From Nakamurella antarctica (GTDB lineage Bacteria > Actinomycetota > Actinomycetes > Mycobacteriales > Nakamurellaceae), in contig NZ_CP034170.1 of the NCBI RefSeq assembly GCF_003860405.1, positions 434,001 to 498,000 of the forward strand: DNA of 64,000 nucleotides, given 5' to 3'. A program made the translations under genes and the position numbers. The notes beneath the pieces are model-generated. The model was not told where the DNA came from. It did not search any database and saw only the letters and a list, made by a program, of their open reading frames with translations. Below are positions 54,246 through 63,097 of the stretch, piece after piece; position 1 is the stretch's first letter; each line of letters begins with the position of its first letter.

Positions 54246-55577
54246 TGTCTTGGTTCAGGACATCGGAATGGGGTGTCTCAAGACATCGGAATGGGTGTGT
54301 CTCCCGTCATCGGAATACTCATCCCGGTACATCCAGGACATGTCGAAAAGGAAGCTTGTGATCACCGCCGTTCTGACCGGCACCTCGCAAACTGAGGTTG
54401 CCTGCACCTACGGGGTGTCCCAGGGGTGGATCAGCCGACTGATGGTCCGCTACCACGCCGAAGGTGATATCGCATTCCAACCGCTTTCTCGACGGCCGAA
54501 GTCGTCGCCGAACGTCACACTGGAGTCCACTCTCACGTTGATCGTAAAACTGCGGGAACAGTTAGCGGGCCAAGGCTTAGACGCCGGACCGGACACCATC
54601 AGATGGCACCTGGCCCAGCATCATGATGTGACCGTGTCCCGAGCCACGATCAGCCGCCACCTCGCCCGCGCCGGACTCATCACCCCCGAGCCAAAAAAGC
54701 GACCGAAATCTTCCTACATCCGCTTCGCCGCCGAACAACCCAATGAATGCTGGCAATCCGACTTCACCCACTACCGACTGACCCAAACGAACGGTGCCCC
54801 CGGGACAGATGTTGAGATCATCACCTGGCTTGATGATCACTCACGTTACGTTCTGCATCTATCCGCGCACGCCAGGATCACCGGCATGGTCGTCACCACC
54901 ACATTCGGCGAAACCATTGCCGCGCATGGAATCCCAGCGTGCACGCTGACCGACAACGGCATGGTCTACACCGCTCGATTCGCTGGCGGCAAAGGCGGAC
55001 GCAACGGTTTCGAAAACGAACTGCGGCGCCTGAACATCACCCAGAAAAACGGCAAACCCAACCACCCGCAAACCCAAGGCAAAGTCGAGCGGTTCCAGCA
55101 AACCCTCAAAAAGTGGTTACGCGCTCAGACGCAGCAACCATCCACCGTCCCGGGCCTGCAAACCCTGCTGGACACGTTCGCCAAGGATTACAACCACCAC
55201 CGCCCACACCGATCGCTGCCGCACCACGCCACCCCCGCGGCGGCATACGCCCTACGGCCCAAAGCCACCCCGACCAGCAACCGCACCGCCGATACCCACG
55301 ACCGGGTCCGCGATGACCGTGTCAGCAAAGCAGGAACCGTCACCCTGCGCCATAACGGGAAGCTGCACCACATTGGTATTGGCCGAACCTACGCCGGAAC
55401 CTACATAAAGTTGCTCATCCAAGACCTGAACATCAGCATCGCCGACGCCACCACCGGGCACATCATCCGCGATCTCACCTTGGACCCGACCCGCGACTTC
55501 CAACCCATCCCACAACGACAAATGGCTGAACCTACAGATCTGTAGGTTCAGCCATTCCGATGTCCCGAGACATCACA
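54246..55577 (+). mobile_element. Insertion sequence, IS481 family, 1332 bp
   Basis: Both ends start TGT and carry GGACATCGGAATGG at the same offset of 12 bases (left 54258-54271; right, on the complement, 55552-55565). The left end repeats the box again (GACATCGGAATGG near 54282) and partly near 54309, as multiple transposase-binding sites. Contains one intact transposase gene and is bounded by a perfect 16-bp direct repeat. All features point to a recent, intact insertion. Confidence 0.9.
54340..55545 (+). CDS. IS481-family transposase
   Basis: About 401 aa from ATG 54340 (MSKRKLVITAVLTGTSQ); the frame is open to 54250 but that part overlaps the terminal repeats. N-terminal helix-turn-helix (TEVACTYGVSQGWISRLMVRYHAEG) and second DNA-binding helices (VSRATISRHLARAGL). 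DDE catalytic core: D in NECWQSDFTHY, D in CTLTDNGMVYTAR, E in QTQGKVERFQQTLKKWL. C-terminal tail about 120 residues. All three catalytic residues present, so probably active. Confidence 0.93.
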   Translation: MSKRKLVITAVLTGTSQTEVACTYGVSQGWISRLMVRYHAEGDIAFQPLSRRPKSSPNVTLESTLTLIVKLREQLAGQGLDAGPDTIRWHLAQHHDVTVSRATISRHLARAGLITPEPKKRPKSSYIRFAAEQPNECWQSDFTHYRLTQTNGAPGTDVEIITWLDDHSRYVLHLSAHARITGMVVTTTFGETIAAHGIPACTLTDNGMVYTARFAGGKGGRNGFENELRRLNITQKNGKPNHPQTQGKVERFQQTLKKWLRAQTQQPSTVPGLQTLLDTFAKDYNHHRPHRSLPHHATPAAAYALRPKATPTSNRTADTHDRVRDDRVSKAGTVTLRHNGKLHHIGIGRTYAGTYIKLLIQDLNISIADATTGHIIRDLTLDPTRDFQPIPQRQMAEPTDL

Positions 55578-55655
<78 letters not shown>

Positions 55656-55732
55656 GTGTGACCGTTAGAAGTCTATCCGATCCACGAGGGTGGTACGCAC
55701 CATCGCGACTATGTAGTCAAGCGAAACAGCGG

Positions 55733-56647
55733 CTATCCCGCCGGTGCCTGCTTCGCGATCAGTGTCAACAAAGTCGCCTCTGGGCGACATAAAAACCTCA
55801 CCGGCAGATATGGATTGGCGCCGATACCAGCGGAAACATGGAGCCATGATGTAGATCCCCACCGCGAGAGGCCACGAGCTCGGCTGCGATCAATCCCGCA
55901 GTTGGTGACGACAGCCCCGATCCCTGGAACCCGGACCTGGCCACCGTGTGTGTGTCCAGCCAGGAGGAGGTCGTAACCGTCTGTGGCGAAGCGGTCGAGG
56001 AGTTCTGGCTCCGGCGCATGCAGCACACCGATCCGCACACTGGCGTGAGAGTCAGCGGCGCCTGCTATGTCGGTGTATCTGTCGCGATCAGTGTGTGGAT
56101 CATCCACACCGCCAAAGGCAATCTGTTGCCCCCGGATGGTGATGTCGCCGCGCTTATTGGACAGGTCGAGCCAGCCGTGCTCCAGCTGAGCGGCCCGCAG
56201 ATCGCGCCAGGGAAGCGCCTTGCCGCTCAGGCGCGGCCCCCTGGGCAAGAAATATCGATGCGGGCTCCGACGAACCGGTTCGGTGTAGTCGTTGTTGCCG
56301 AAAACGAAAACTCCGGGCACATCCAACAGCCCACCAAGAGCTGTCACTGCCGTGGGCACCGATTTACTGCCGGACAGCGTATCGCCCGTATTAACGACGA
56401 TGTCCGGGTGCAATTGAGCCAGGCCGCTCAGCCACGCAATTTTACGGTGCTGGCTCGGCAGCAAATGCAGATCCGAAAGGTGCAGGACCCGCAGCGGCCA
56501 AGATCCTGGCGCCAGGATAGGCAGCTCGATCCGGCGTAGGGCGAACAACTGCGGCTCGACAAAGCGGGCGTAGCCCGCCGTGGCAATCGCGAACCCAGCA
56601 GCCCCGGCTACGGCGATGCCGAGTCCGGAACGCGAAATGCCGGTCAC
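55733..56647 (-). CDS. Membrane-anchored metallophosphoesterase
   Basis: 304 aa, Rv3683-like. N-terminal TM (GLGIAVAGAAGFAIATAGYARF) then a calcineurin-type domain: LHLSDLHLLPSQ, VVNTGDTL, FVFGNNDYTEP, LLAGHTHGGQVRVPG, all metal-binding motifs intact (D-x-H, GD, GNND, GHTH). GTG start overlaps the ponA2 stop (GTGA). This pairing with a PASTA-type PBP is conserved in mycobacteria. Substrate unknown. Confidence 0.92.
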   Translation of the reverse strand: MTGISRSGLGIAVAGAAGFAIATAGYARFVEPQLFALRRIELPILAPGSWPLRVLHLSDLHLLPSQHRKIAWLSGLAQLHPDIVVNTGDTLSGSKSVPTAVTALGGLLDVPGVFVFGNNDYTEPVRRSPHRYFLPRGPRLSGKALPWRDLRAAQLEHGWLDLSNKRGDITIRGQQIAFGGVDDPHTDRDRYTDIAGAADSHASVRIGVLHAPEPELLDRFATDGYDLLLAGHTHGGQVRVPGIGAVVTNCGIDRSRARGLSRWGSTSWLHVSAGIGANPYLPVRFLCRPEATLLTLIAKQAPAG

Positions 56648-59001
56648 CCAGTAGCCGCCTTCCCCTTCGAAACGATAAGTGTGACGATGGCGCCCTGCAC
56701 CGCCGACTCGCGCGGGTGGTAATCCACCACCTGCCCGACGGGAGCGTCGCTGAAGACGTCAATCACCGAAGTCGGATCGTTTATGTATCCCTGGGTCACC
56801 AGTTCGGCGCGCGCGTCGTCGGTGGATTTGCCCAGCAGGTCCGGGACTTTTTTGGTCAGACCATTCTTGTATTGCGCAGTGGCCGCGCCGAAAAACTCTT
56901 TGGCGCGATCTTTATACAGCGGAGCCATGGCATCGACCCAGGTTTTCGCCGGCACCGACCCGCCGCTCATCCCTTTTTTACTGCCAGCGGTGATCTCGTC
57001 AAATGTGCAGGTGCTCAGCGGGTCTTGGCAGATTGGTTGGGGGCTAGGTTCGAAATCCCACACCAAGCTGGCACCGGAATAGGCGGGAGTAAATCCGAGG
57101 AAAGCTGACGACTTGTATTCCTGGGTGGTGCCTGTCTTCCCCGCGACGGTGTTGTTCATATTCCAGCCGCCTGCTTCGAAACTGGCATGGGCTGTTCCGG
57201 TGTAGCCCTGGCTACCATCAGCGGCGATGTCACCCTCCATTGCCAATGCGAGGGTTTGCGCCAGTTCCTTTGGGACCACCTGTTCGCAGGGAATGGTGCT
57301 CCAGTCGACGGGCGCATCATTGCGATCGGTGATGGACCCCACGGGTGTGGGCGGACACCACATCCCGTTTGAGGCAATGGTGGCGCCCACGCTGGCGAGA
57401 TCCAGTGGGCTGACGGGAGTGACACCGAGGGTGAATGACGCTATCGCCTGCTGAGTTATCTGGTCTCGATAGGAGCCAGCCAAGTCAGCGAAACCGGGCT
57501 CGACCTGGCCGGCGTCCAGACTGTAACCCCGAAGGCCCATGGCTACGGCCATGTCTGCCACCGCTGCAAGCCCGACTTGATCTTCCAGTGACACGAACGC
57601 GGTGTTGGGGGACGTTGCCAGCGCCTGCTCCAGCGGCATGGTGGCAGGGAATTCGCCCGCGTTTTTGAACTCTTTATTCTTCGCCAAAGGGCTCGTGTAG
57701 ACGGGGGGCGAATCGATGACGTCGGCGGTTCCGACCCCGTTATTCATCGCAGCGGCCGCAGTGAAGATCTTGAACGTGGATCCGGCGCCCAGCGGCACGA
57801 AGGTGGTGGCAAGTTTCTGAACTGTCTGCCCCTCCTTCAACCCGTAGGGGCGGTTGACGGCAAGAGCGAGAACCGGGCGCCCGCGCGTGGTGTTAGTGGT
57901 GCCGGGTTCAACGATGGCAAGCACGTCGGCAATGCGACTTGCCGCGCCAGCCACATCACCCGCGTTGGTGTTGACGGACGTGAGCGCCTTAGTCATCACG
58001 TCGGGGTCCAACGTGGTGGTGATGGTGTATCCACCAGTTTTGAGCTGCTCCTCGGTGAACGGCTTGTCCGGCAAGGACGTGAGGTAATTGAGCACGTATT
58101 GGCAGAAATAGCCGATTCCCTGGGTGCCCAATGTTGAATTGGTATCGGCGGAAATGCAGCCATTCGGGATGTCGGTTTGGTTAATCGGAAGTTTACTGCC
58201 GAGCAGGGGGGCGATCGTCGCCTGGGAGTACTTCTTATCCCGGACGAGAGCGTTGAGGACTTTGTCGCGGCGCGACATCACGTCGTCAATGCGGTCAGGG
58301 TTGAAAGGGTTGTAGCGGTTGGGGTTATTGACCATTCCGGCGAGCATGGCAGCCTCCCCCAATTCGAGGTTTTTTGCGCTCTTGCCGAAGAAGTACTGAG
58401 AGGCCGCCTCTGCTCCGTAGACCGACGGCGCGAATGCCACGGTGTTGAGATACGACTCGAGGATTTTGTTCTTGGAGTTGACAGTTGCCTCGAGATTGAT
58501 CGCGATGCGGGCTTCTTTGAGCTTGCGGATCGGAGTGCTCTCGATCGCTTGCGCTTTGTCGGCGTCGGTCTTGGCCGCAATCAGGTAAAGGTAGTTCTTC
58601 ACGTATTGCTGGGTGATGGTCGAGCCACCGCCAGCGCTTGACTTGCCGGCAACCTGCCCCAGCGCCGCGCGCGCGGTTCCACGCCAGTCGACACCGAAAT
58701 GATCGAAAAAGCGACGGTCTTCGATGGAGACGATGGAATCCTTGAGGTACTGCGAAATATCGCCAAATGGCACCCACGTGCGGTTTTGGTCGTACAGATA
58801 CGCAAAGGGCTTGCCGTTTTTGTCTTGGATGACGGTTCGTTCTGGAGCCGGCAGGTTCATGTTGACGGTGTCGGTGCCTTCCACCGCTTGCGCAACTTGG
58901 GTGGCACCCAAGCCAGCCGCAGCCGCGTAAGGAAGTAAAAGGATCGCCACTAACACGCCGCCGATAAGGCTGCCGACGGTCAGTCGCCCAAGATTGCTCA
59001 T
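56644..59001 (-). CDS. ponA2: Bifunctional penicillin-binding protein with PASTA domain
   Basis: About 785 aa. Peptidoglycan glycosyltransferase and transpeptidase at the membrane. TM: LIGGVLVAILLLPYAAAAG. Glycosyltransferase motifs: SIEDRRFFDHFGVDWRGTARA, GGSTITQQYVKN, RKLKEARIAINLE, and the AAMLAGMVNNPNRYNP end. Transpeptidase: Ser-x-x-Lys in AGSTFKIFTAAAAM, SPN in ATSPNTAF, KTGTT. C-terminal PASTA domain (KVPDLLGKSTDDARAELVTQGY). The frame extends to 59199, but ATG 59001 (MSNLGRLTVGS) gives the usual short cytoplasmic tail and leaves room for the whiB-side promoter. Coupled to the metallophosphoesterase gene. Confidence 0.94.
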   Translation of the reverse strand: MSNLGRLTVGSLIGGVLVAILLLPYAAAAGLGATQVAQAVEGTDTVNMNLPAPERTVIQDKNGKPFAYLYDQNRTWVPFGDISQYLKDSIVSIEDRRFFDHFGVDWRGTARAALGQVAGKSSAGGGSTITQQYVKNYLYLIAAKTDADKAQAIESTPIRKLKEARIAINLEATVNSKNKILESYLNTVAFAPSVYGAEAASQYFFGKSAKNLELGEAAMLAGMVNNPNRYNPFNPDRIDDVMSRRDKVLNALVRDKKYSQATIAPLLGSKLPINQTDIPNGCISADTNSTLGTQGIGYFCQYVLNYLTSLPDKPFTEEQLKTGGYTITTTLDPDVMTKALTSVNTNAGDVAGAASRIADVLAIVEPGTTNTTRGRPVLALAVNRPYGLKEGQTVQKLATTFVPLGAGSTFKIFTAAAAMNNGVGTADVIDSPPVYTSPLAKNKEFKNAGEFPATMPLEQALATSPNTAFVSLEDQVGLAAVADMAVAMGLRGYSLDAGQVEPGFADLAGSYRDQITQQAIASFTLGVTPVSPLDLASVGATIASNGMWCPPTPVGSITDRNDAPVDWSTIPCEQVVPKELAQTLALAMEGDIAADGSQGYTGTAHASFEAGGWNMNNTVAGKTGTTQEYKSSAFLGFTPAYSGASLVWDFEPSPQPICQDPLSTCTFDEITAGSKKGMSGGSVPAKTWVDAMAPLYKDRAKEFFGAATAQYKNGLTKKVPDLLGKSTDDARAELVTQGYINDPTSVIDVFSDAPVGQVVDYHPRESAVQGAIVTLIVSKGKAATG

Positions 59002-59279
59002 CACTCGCACCGACTTAGGGTACGTGGTTTTGATGGGAGACCCCTGGTTGTTGGAACTTTTGCCCTCTCCGTTGTGGGCTACATCCGAGGTACCAACGCG
59101 CCCCGGGAAATAACGGACATCCGGATCACCGTTACCGATCTGCAACATAAAAACGGACGAAGCGACACAACCGCAACCGATCCGTTGGCGTCTGGTCAAC
59201 AGACAGACCCGCCCGGGAAGGGAAAACGCTGAGCGCAGGATGCGCCTGCGTACAGGTCACAAAGAGGAAGGTGGACACC

Positions 59280-59711
59280 GTGAGTGCTCGGTCACTACAT
59301 GCGGTCCCGGAGATTATTAGCGCCCCGTCGGACGTTCCGCTGGGTGGAAAGCCCGTGCGAGTCCAGCCATCGGCTTCCTGCGATGCTCGCCTCACGCCCC
59401 ACCAAGTACCGGCTCAGCTTCTGCTGAGCTCCGGAGCGTGGGCGCGGAATGGATTGTGTGTGGGACGTGATCCCGATGCGCTCTTCGTCACGGGCGCCGC
59501 CCAGCGGGAAGCTGTCAAGATCTGCAATGGCTGCCCGGTCCGCCTGGAATGTGTTTCGGACGCGTTGGACAACCAGGTTGAGTTTGGCGTGTGGGGAGGC
59601 CTCACTGAGCGCCAACGGCGGGCGCTGTTGCGGCAGCGACCCGACGTCACCAGCTGGCTCGACCTTCTTACCCAAGCTCGAGAGGCGGCAGTCGCTTCCA
59701 GCGCAAGCTGA
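59280..59711 (+). CDS. whiB4: WhiB-family iron-sulfur regulator (WhiB4-like)
   Basis: 143 aa. Four cluster ligands: Cys in RNGLCVGRDPD, then CNGCPVRLEC (CxxCx5C). The GVWGGLTERQRRAL segment and a basic C-terminal helix complete the Wbl fold. GTG 59280 has GAGGAAGG 8 bases upstream; the GTG at 59271 is too close to that site. In M. tuberculosis WhiB4 is a redox sensor at the same place, divergent from ponA2 and next to bagAB; the symbol rests on that synteny. Confidence 0.9.
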   Translation: MSARSLHAVPEIISAPSDVPLGGKPVRVQPSASCDARLTPHQVPAQLLLSSGAWARNGLCVGRDPDALFVTGAAQREAVKICNGCPVRLECVSDALDNQVEFGVWGGLTERQRRALLRQRPDVTSWLDLLTQAREAAVASSAS

Positions 59712-59734
59712 AAACCATTTCGACTCTGCGGAGG

Positions 59735-60903
59735 CTATTCGGTGTGTTGACCTGCGAGTTGTGCGCCGATGCGGCGCAGGTCAGGCAAGGCGTAGACATC
59801 CCGAGCTGACGCTGGCACCGAGATAATTGGCAGGTCGGGGTGGGCTCGAACGAATCGTGCCTGCATTTTGGTTTCCGCCGTGTGCAGGGTCATTCGCTGT
59901 GCGTGCAAGTTGAGGACTGCTGCGGTCAAACTTTCCGGATCCAACGTGCTTGCCACCGACTCTGCCGCGGACGCTGACAAATCAGCCAGCGGAGGGTGAG
60001 TGCGATTCAAGATAAGGCCAGCAAGTGGCATGTGGTCTGACTGCAGTCGGTCGGCGAAGTACGAGGCCTCGCGCAATGCGTCGGCCTCGGGAGTGGCGAC
60101 GACCACGAATGTCGTTCCCGCATTGCGCAACAATTGGTACGTTGCATCAGCTCTCGCCCGAAAACCGCCAAACATGTCCTCGAAGAGCTGTACAAATTTT
60201 GCGGCATCGGAGAGCATCTGCCCCCGATCACGGCGGTCACCGCCTTGGTAAAGAGCGCAAAGCCCGCCCCGACTATTTTCAATACGCCGCGCCCCGGGCT
60301 GGTCAGTAGCCGGATTGTCCGGCCGTCTAAGAATGACGAAAGACGTTGCGGTGCATCAAGAAAGTCAAGGGCAGAGCGACTAGGTGGGGTGTCGACCACT
60401 ATCAGGTCCCACTCCTCGGTCGCGGCGAGACGACCAAGTTTCTCCATCGCCATGTACTCCTGCGTTCCACTGAAAGAACTGGAAATCGTTTGGTAGAAGG
60501 GGTTTTCGAAGATCTGCGCGGCGCGTTCCGGGGCGGAGTGGGCGGTGACCATGTCGTCAAAAGTGCGGCGCGTGTCCAGCATCATCGCCCACAGCTCACC
60601 CGTTGCCGCCGAGCCGATGTCGACGCGGCGGGGCGTGTTGTCCAGAACATCAAGGCCCAAGGATTGGGCAAGACGCTTGGCCGGATCGATGGTGAGTACG
60701 GCGGTTCGACGGCCAGCGTCGGCGGCCCGGATGGCGATCGCAGCCGCGGTAGTCGTTTTGCCGACACCGCCGGAACCGCAGGTGATCACGATTTTGGTTT
60801 CGGGGTCCAAGATCAGTGCATCGATATCCAGCGGGCGCACTGTAGACGTACCCGTAGTTGCCTTACTCACAGAGTTGCCTAGAGATGCGGCGGAGGGGCT
60901 CAT
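59735..60903 (-). CDS. bagB: Get3/ArsA-like ATPase, Rv3680 (BagB)-like, frameshifted
   Basis: Cytosolic P-loop ATPase of the Get3/ArsA group. The N-terminal ORF (60007-60903) has Walker A ITCGSGGVGKTTTAAAIA, TIDPAKRLAQSLG (switch-like) and LIVVDTPPSRSALDFLDAP. After AVTAVIGG it goes out of frame; the continuation (59735-60217; QMLSDAAKFVQLFEDMFGGFRARADATYQLL) is intact in another frame. A sixth C in the C5 run at 60221-60225 would restore one protein of about 389 aa. In M. tuberculosis the two paralogues form a heteromeric complex linked to glycerol and nitric-oxide tolerance. Start overlaps the partner's stop (ATGA). Confidence 0.85.
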
Positions 60904-61919
60904 CGGACGCCTTGTTCTGTCAGTTTTTCGGTGAGATCAAAAACGCCGCCGAGGTCGACGCCGTCCGTCAAGTATGGCAACGTCATTACTGGGAGACCCT
61001 GGGCTGCAACAATTTCCGCGCATTCTGCTTCCGCCATCACCTTGATGGCGTGTTCTGCTGCTTCGGCCATGAGCCCAGTAGCCAGTGCCGGGTTGAGGCC
61101 TGCTTTTTTCAAACCCGCCGCAAGGTCTGTTTCGTCCAGACCGCTCTGGGCGGCGGCAGCGAGCGCGTGTTCGGGGAGGTAATCGCCCGCTGCGGCGTTC
61201 ACAATCAACGTCCCGACAGGAAGGCCGACCTCGCCCAACTGCGCGATAGCTTCGATCGTTTCGCTCACCGGCATCTCCTGGAGCAATGTCACCAGATGCA
61301 CCATGGTGTCTGGAGAATGTAAGAGGTTCACCACCCCATCAGCTTGATTGCGAATAGGACCCTTGCGCGCGAGGTCGGACATGGCGACGGTGACGTTGAG
61401 GAAGGACACAATGCGCCCAGTGGGAGGCGCGTCCATCACGACGGCGTCGTAGACATAGTTGCCGTCTTTCGTTTTGCGGTTGACACATTCTTTGGCTTTG
61501 CCGGTGAGCAGCACGTCACGCAGGCCGGGAGCGAGCGTGGTGGCGAACTCGACGGCGCCCATCTTTTTCAGTGTGCGCCCGGCGAAGCCAAGGTTGTAAA
61601 ACAGCGCAAAGTACTCCATCAGAGCTGCTTCCACATCGATGGCGAGAGCGCGGACTTCGCCGCCACCCGGGGCCAGCGCCACTTTTCGTTCTTCGTAGGG
61701 CAACGGGGGTAAGTCGAAGAGCTGTGCGATCGCCTGCCGTTCTTCGACTTCGATCAGGAGCACCCGCCGGCCACCGCTCGCCAGCGCCAATGCAAGTGCG
61801 GCGGCGACGGTAGTTTTTCCGGTGCCGCCTTTGCCCGAAACGATATGCAGGCGGGCCTGCCTCGCATTGTCGGGCCAACCGAGCAGGGAGGGGGCTTTGC
61901 CATCGGCAGCGTGGGACAC
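60900..61919 (-). CDS. bagA: Get3/ArsA-like ATPase, Rv3679 (BagA)-like
   Basis: 339 aa, intact. Walker A IVSGKGGTGKTTVAAALALAL, with the deviant-Walker signature lysine; LIEVEERQAIAQLFDLPPLPYEERKVA; VVMDAPPTGRIVSFL (Walker B/switch II). The segment KGPIRNQADGVVNLL and the C-terminal part match the Rv3679 type. First gene of the minus-strand pair with bagB (4-base overlap). Preceded by a small membrane protein gene 44 bases upstream. Confidence 0.93.
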   Translation of the reverse strand: MSHAADGKAPSLLGWPDNARQARLHIVSGKGGTGKTTVAAALALALASGGRRVLLIEVEERQAIAQLFDLPPLPYEERKVALAPGGGEVRALAIDVEAALMEYFALFYNLGFAGRTLKKMGAVEFATTLAPGLRDVLLTGKAKECVNRKTKDGNYVYDAVVMDAPPTGRIVSFLNVTVAMSDLARKGPIRNQADGVVNLLHSPDTMVHLVTLLQEMPVSETIEAIAQLGEVGLPVGTLIVNAAAGDYLPEHALAAAAQSGLDETDLAAGLKKAGLNPALATGLMAEAAEHAIKVMAEAECAEIVAAQGLPVMTLPYLTDGVDLGGVFDLTEKLTEQGVR

Positions 61920-61963
61920 AAGAACAGCCTACGTGTGCGACCAAAGAAGCCAGGTGGGTCCGC

Positions 61964-62212
61964 TTAGTCGGCGAGCGCCATGGCAGCGATGGCCAAAGCC
62001 GGCCCGGCGATGAGGATGAGCACCATCCACCAAGGCGTCAGCAGCACAGCGATAACGATGACGGGCACCGCGGCGCTGTACGGAGCGAGGGCCCGCAGCG
62101 CTCGCATCGGGGTCCAACCGACTCGATCGCGCAACGTGTCCAGCCGAAGCAGCAAGAGAACGAGGACCAGCAGAGCAGCGGTCGCTGCGGCCACCCAGCG
62201 CCACCATTGCAT
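61964..62212 (-). CDS. Small membrane protein
   Basis: 82 aa. Hydrophobic segments: WVAAATAALLVLVLLLL, PYSAAVPVIVIAVLLTPWWMVLILIAGPALAIAAMAL (likely two close helices). Basic loop RLDTLRDRVGWTPMRALRA between them. No motif recognised. Small membrane proteins are common at this position next to bagA in relatives. Possibly co-transcribed with bagAB. Confidence 0.75.
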   Translation of the reverse strand: MQWWRWVAAATAALLVLVLLLLRLDTLRDRVGWTPMRALRALAPYSAAVPVIVIAVLLTPWWMVLILIAGPALAIAAMALAD

Positions 62213-62311
62213 GCGCCAACCCTAGTCTTGTAAGGGCCGTTTTAGCTCTCTGCGGCCAACTTTTGCCCCTCGATGAGCACTCCCGGCGGGCGACAACTTA
62301 GAGTGGGGGTC

Positions 62312-62485
62312 ATGTCTGCACCCACACCGCGTCGCACCTGGGAATACGCCACCGTGCCGCTGATCAGCCACGTCACCAAACAAATTTTGGACACCTGGGG
62401 AGAGGGCGGCTGGGAACTCGTCAGCGTCATCCCCGGTCCGAACCCCGAGCAGCTTGTCGCCTACCTGAAACGGGAGCGAGTATGA
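62312..62485 (+). CDS. DUF4177-type small protein (Rv3678A-like)
   Basis: 57 aa (MSAPTPRRTWEYATVPLIS...). WEYATVPL near the start and GEGGWELVSVIPGPN later are the usual pattern of this short family, including the conserved GWELV. Its stop overlaps the RidA start (ATGA), so they are translationally coupled. An in-frame GTG/ATG extension to 62273 is not needed. Function unknown. Confidence 0.85.
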   Translation: MSAPTPRRTWEYATVPLISHVTKQILDTWGEGGWELVSVIPGPNPEQLVAYLKRERV

Positions 62486-62964
62486 GCGCCCCGATGACGG
62501 CATCTGCCAAACTGGCCGAGATGGGCATTGTGCTGCCGAAGGTTGCGACCGCCGCCGGTTCCTACCTGCCGACGATGCGCACTGGCAATCTTATCTTCAC
62601 CTCCGGCCAGCTGCCGTTCCAGGACGGGAAGTTGGCAGGGCTCGGAAAGGTTGGTGCCGAGGTCACGGCTGAGGAGGCCAATGGTTACGCGAAGATCTGC
62701 GCGCTTAATGTGCTCGCAGCCCTTGACGCAGCCGTCGGTATCGACAACGTTGTCCGCGTGGTCAAGGTGGTCGGTTTCGTTGCATCGGCCGACGGATTCA
62801 CCGGCCAACCCGGAGTGATTAACGGCGTTTCCGATTTCTTCGTTGAGGTTTTCGGTGACAACGGCCGCCATGCACGGTCGGCAGTGGGAGTTGCCGAGCT
62901 GCCCTTGGGCGCGCCGGTTGAGGTAGAAGCCATCGTCGAAGTGCGCGCGGTCGAAACCCACTAA
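62482..62964 (+). CDS. RidA/YjgF-family protein (Rv3678c-like)
   Basis: 160 aa. Family motifs: GNLIFTSGQLPFQDGKL, NVLAALDAAVGIDNVVRVVKVVGFV, and the end RSAVGVAELPLGAPVEVEAIVEV with the conserved Arg. Canonical RidA deaminates reactive enamine/imine intermediates; this longer subgroup may differ. Coupled to the DUF4177 gene; followed by a strong terminator. Confidence 0.9.
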   Translation: MSAPMTASAKLAEMGIVLPKVATAAGSYLPTMRTGNLIFTSGQLPFQDGKLAGLGKVGAEVTAEEANGYAKICALNVLAALDAAVGIDNVVRVVKVVGFVASADGFTGQPGVINGVSDFFVEVFGDNGRHARSAVGVAELPLGAPVEVEAIVEVRAVETH

Positions 62965-62992
62965 TTCATTCACGCATCTCTCGCGTTATTTC

Positions 62993-63028
62993 ACGGCAGG
63001 GCTTGGGCGATCGCCCAAGCCCTGCCGT
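62993..63028. terminator. Perfect palindromic terminator
   Basis: A 36-bp perfect inverted repeat (arms ACGGCAGGGCTTGGGC), centre GATC, followed by TCTTT on the plus strand. It ends the DUF4177-RidA operon. Confidence 0.9.
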
Positions 63029-63097
63029 TCTTTACGGATTCGTGATGTCGGGTTCGCTGCTGTTTTGAGGCACGCGGAACGGGGATAGCGTGGGGCT

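Noticed and set aside
55252-55521. 89-aa minus-strand ORF inside the transposase gene
   Set aside because: Shadow of the transposase frame.
63003-63020. GCGATCGC palindrome as a highly repeated HIP1-like site
   Set aside because: A single occurrence as the centre of a terminator; no sign of over-representation.
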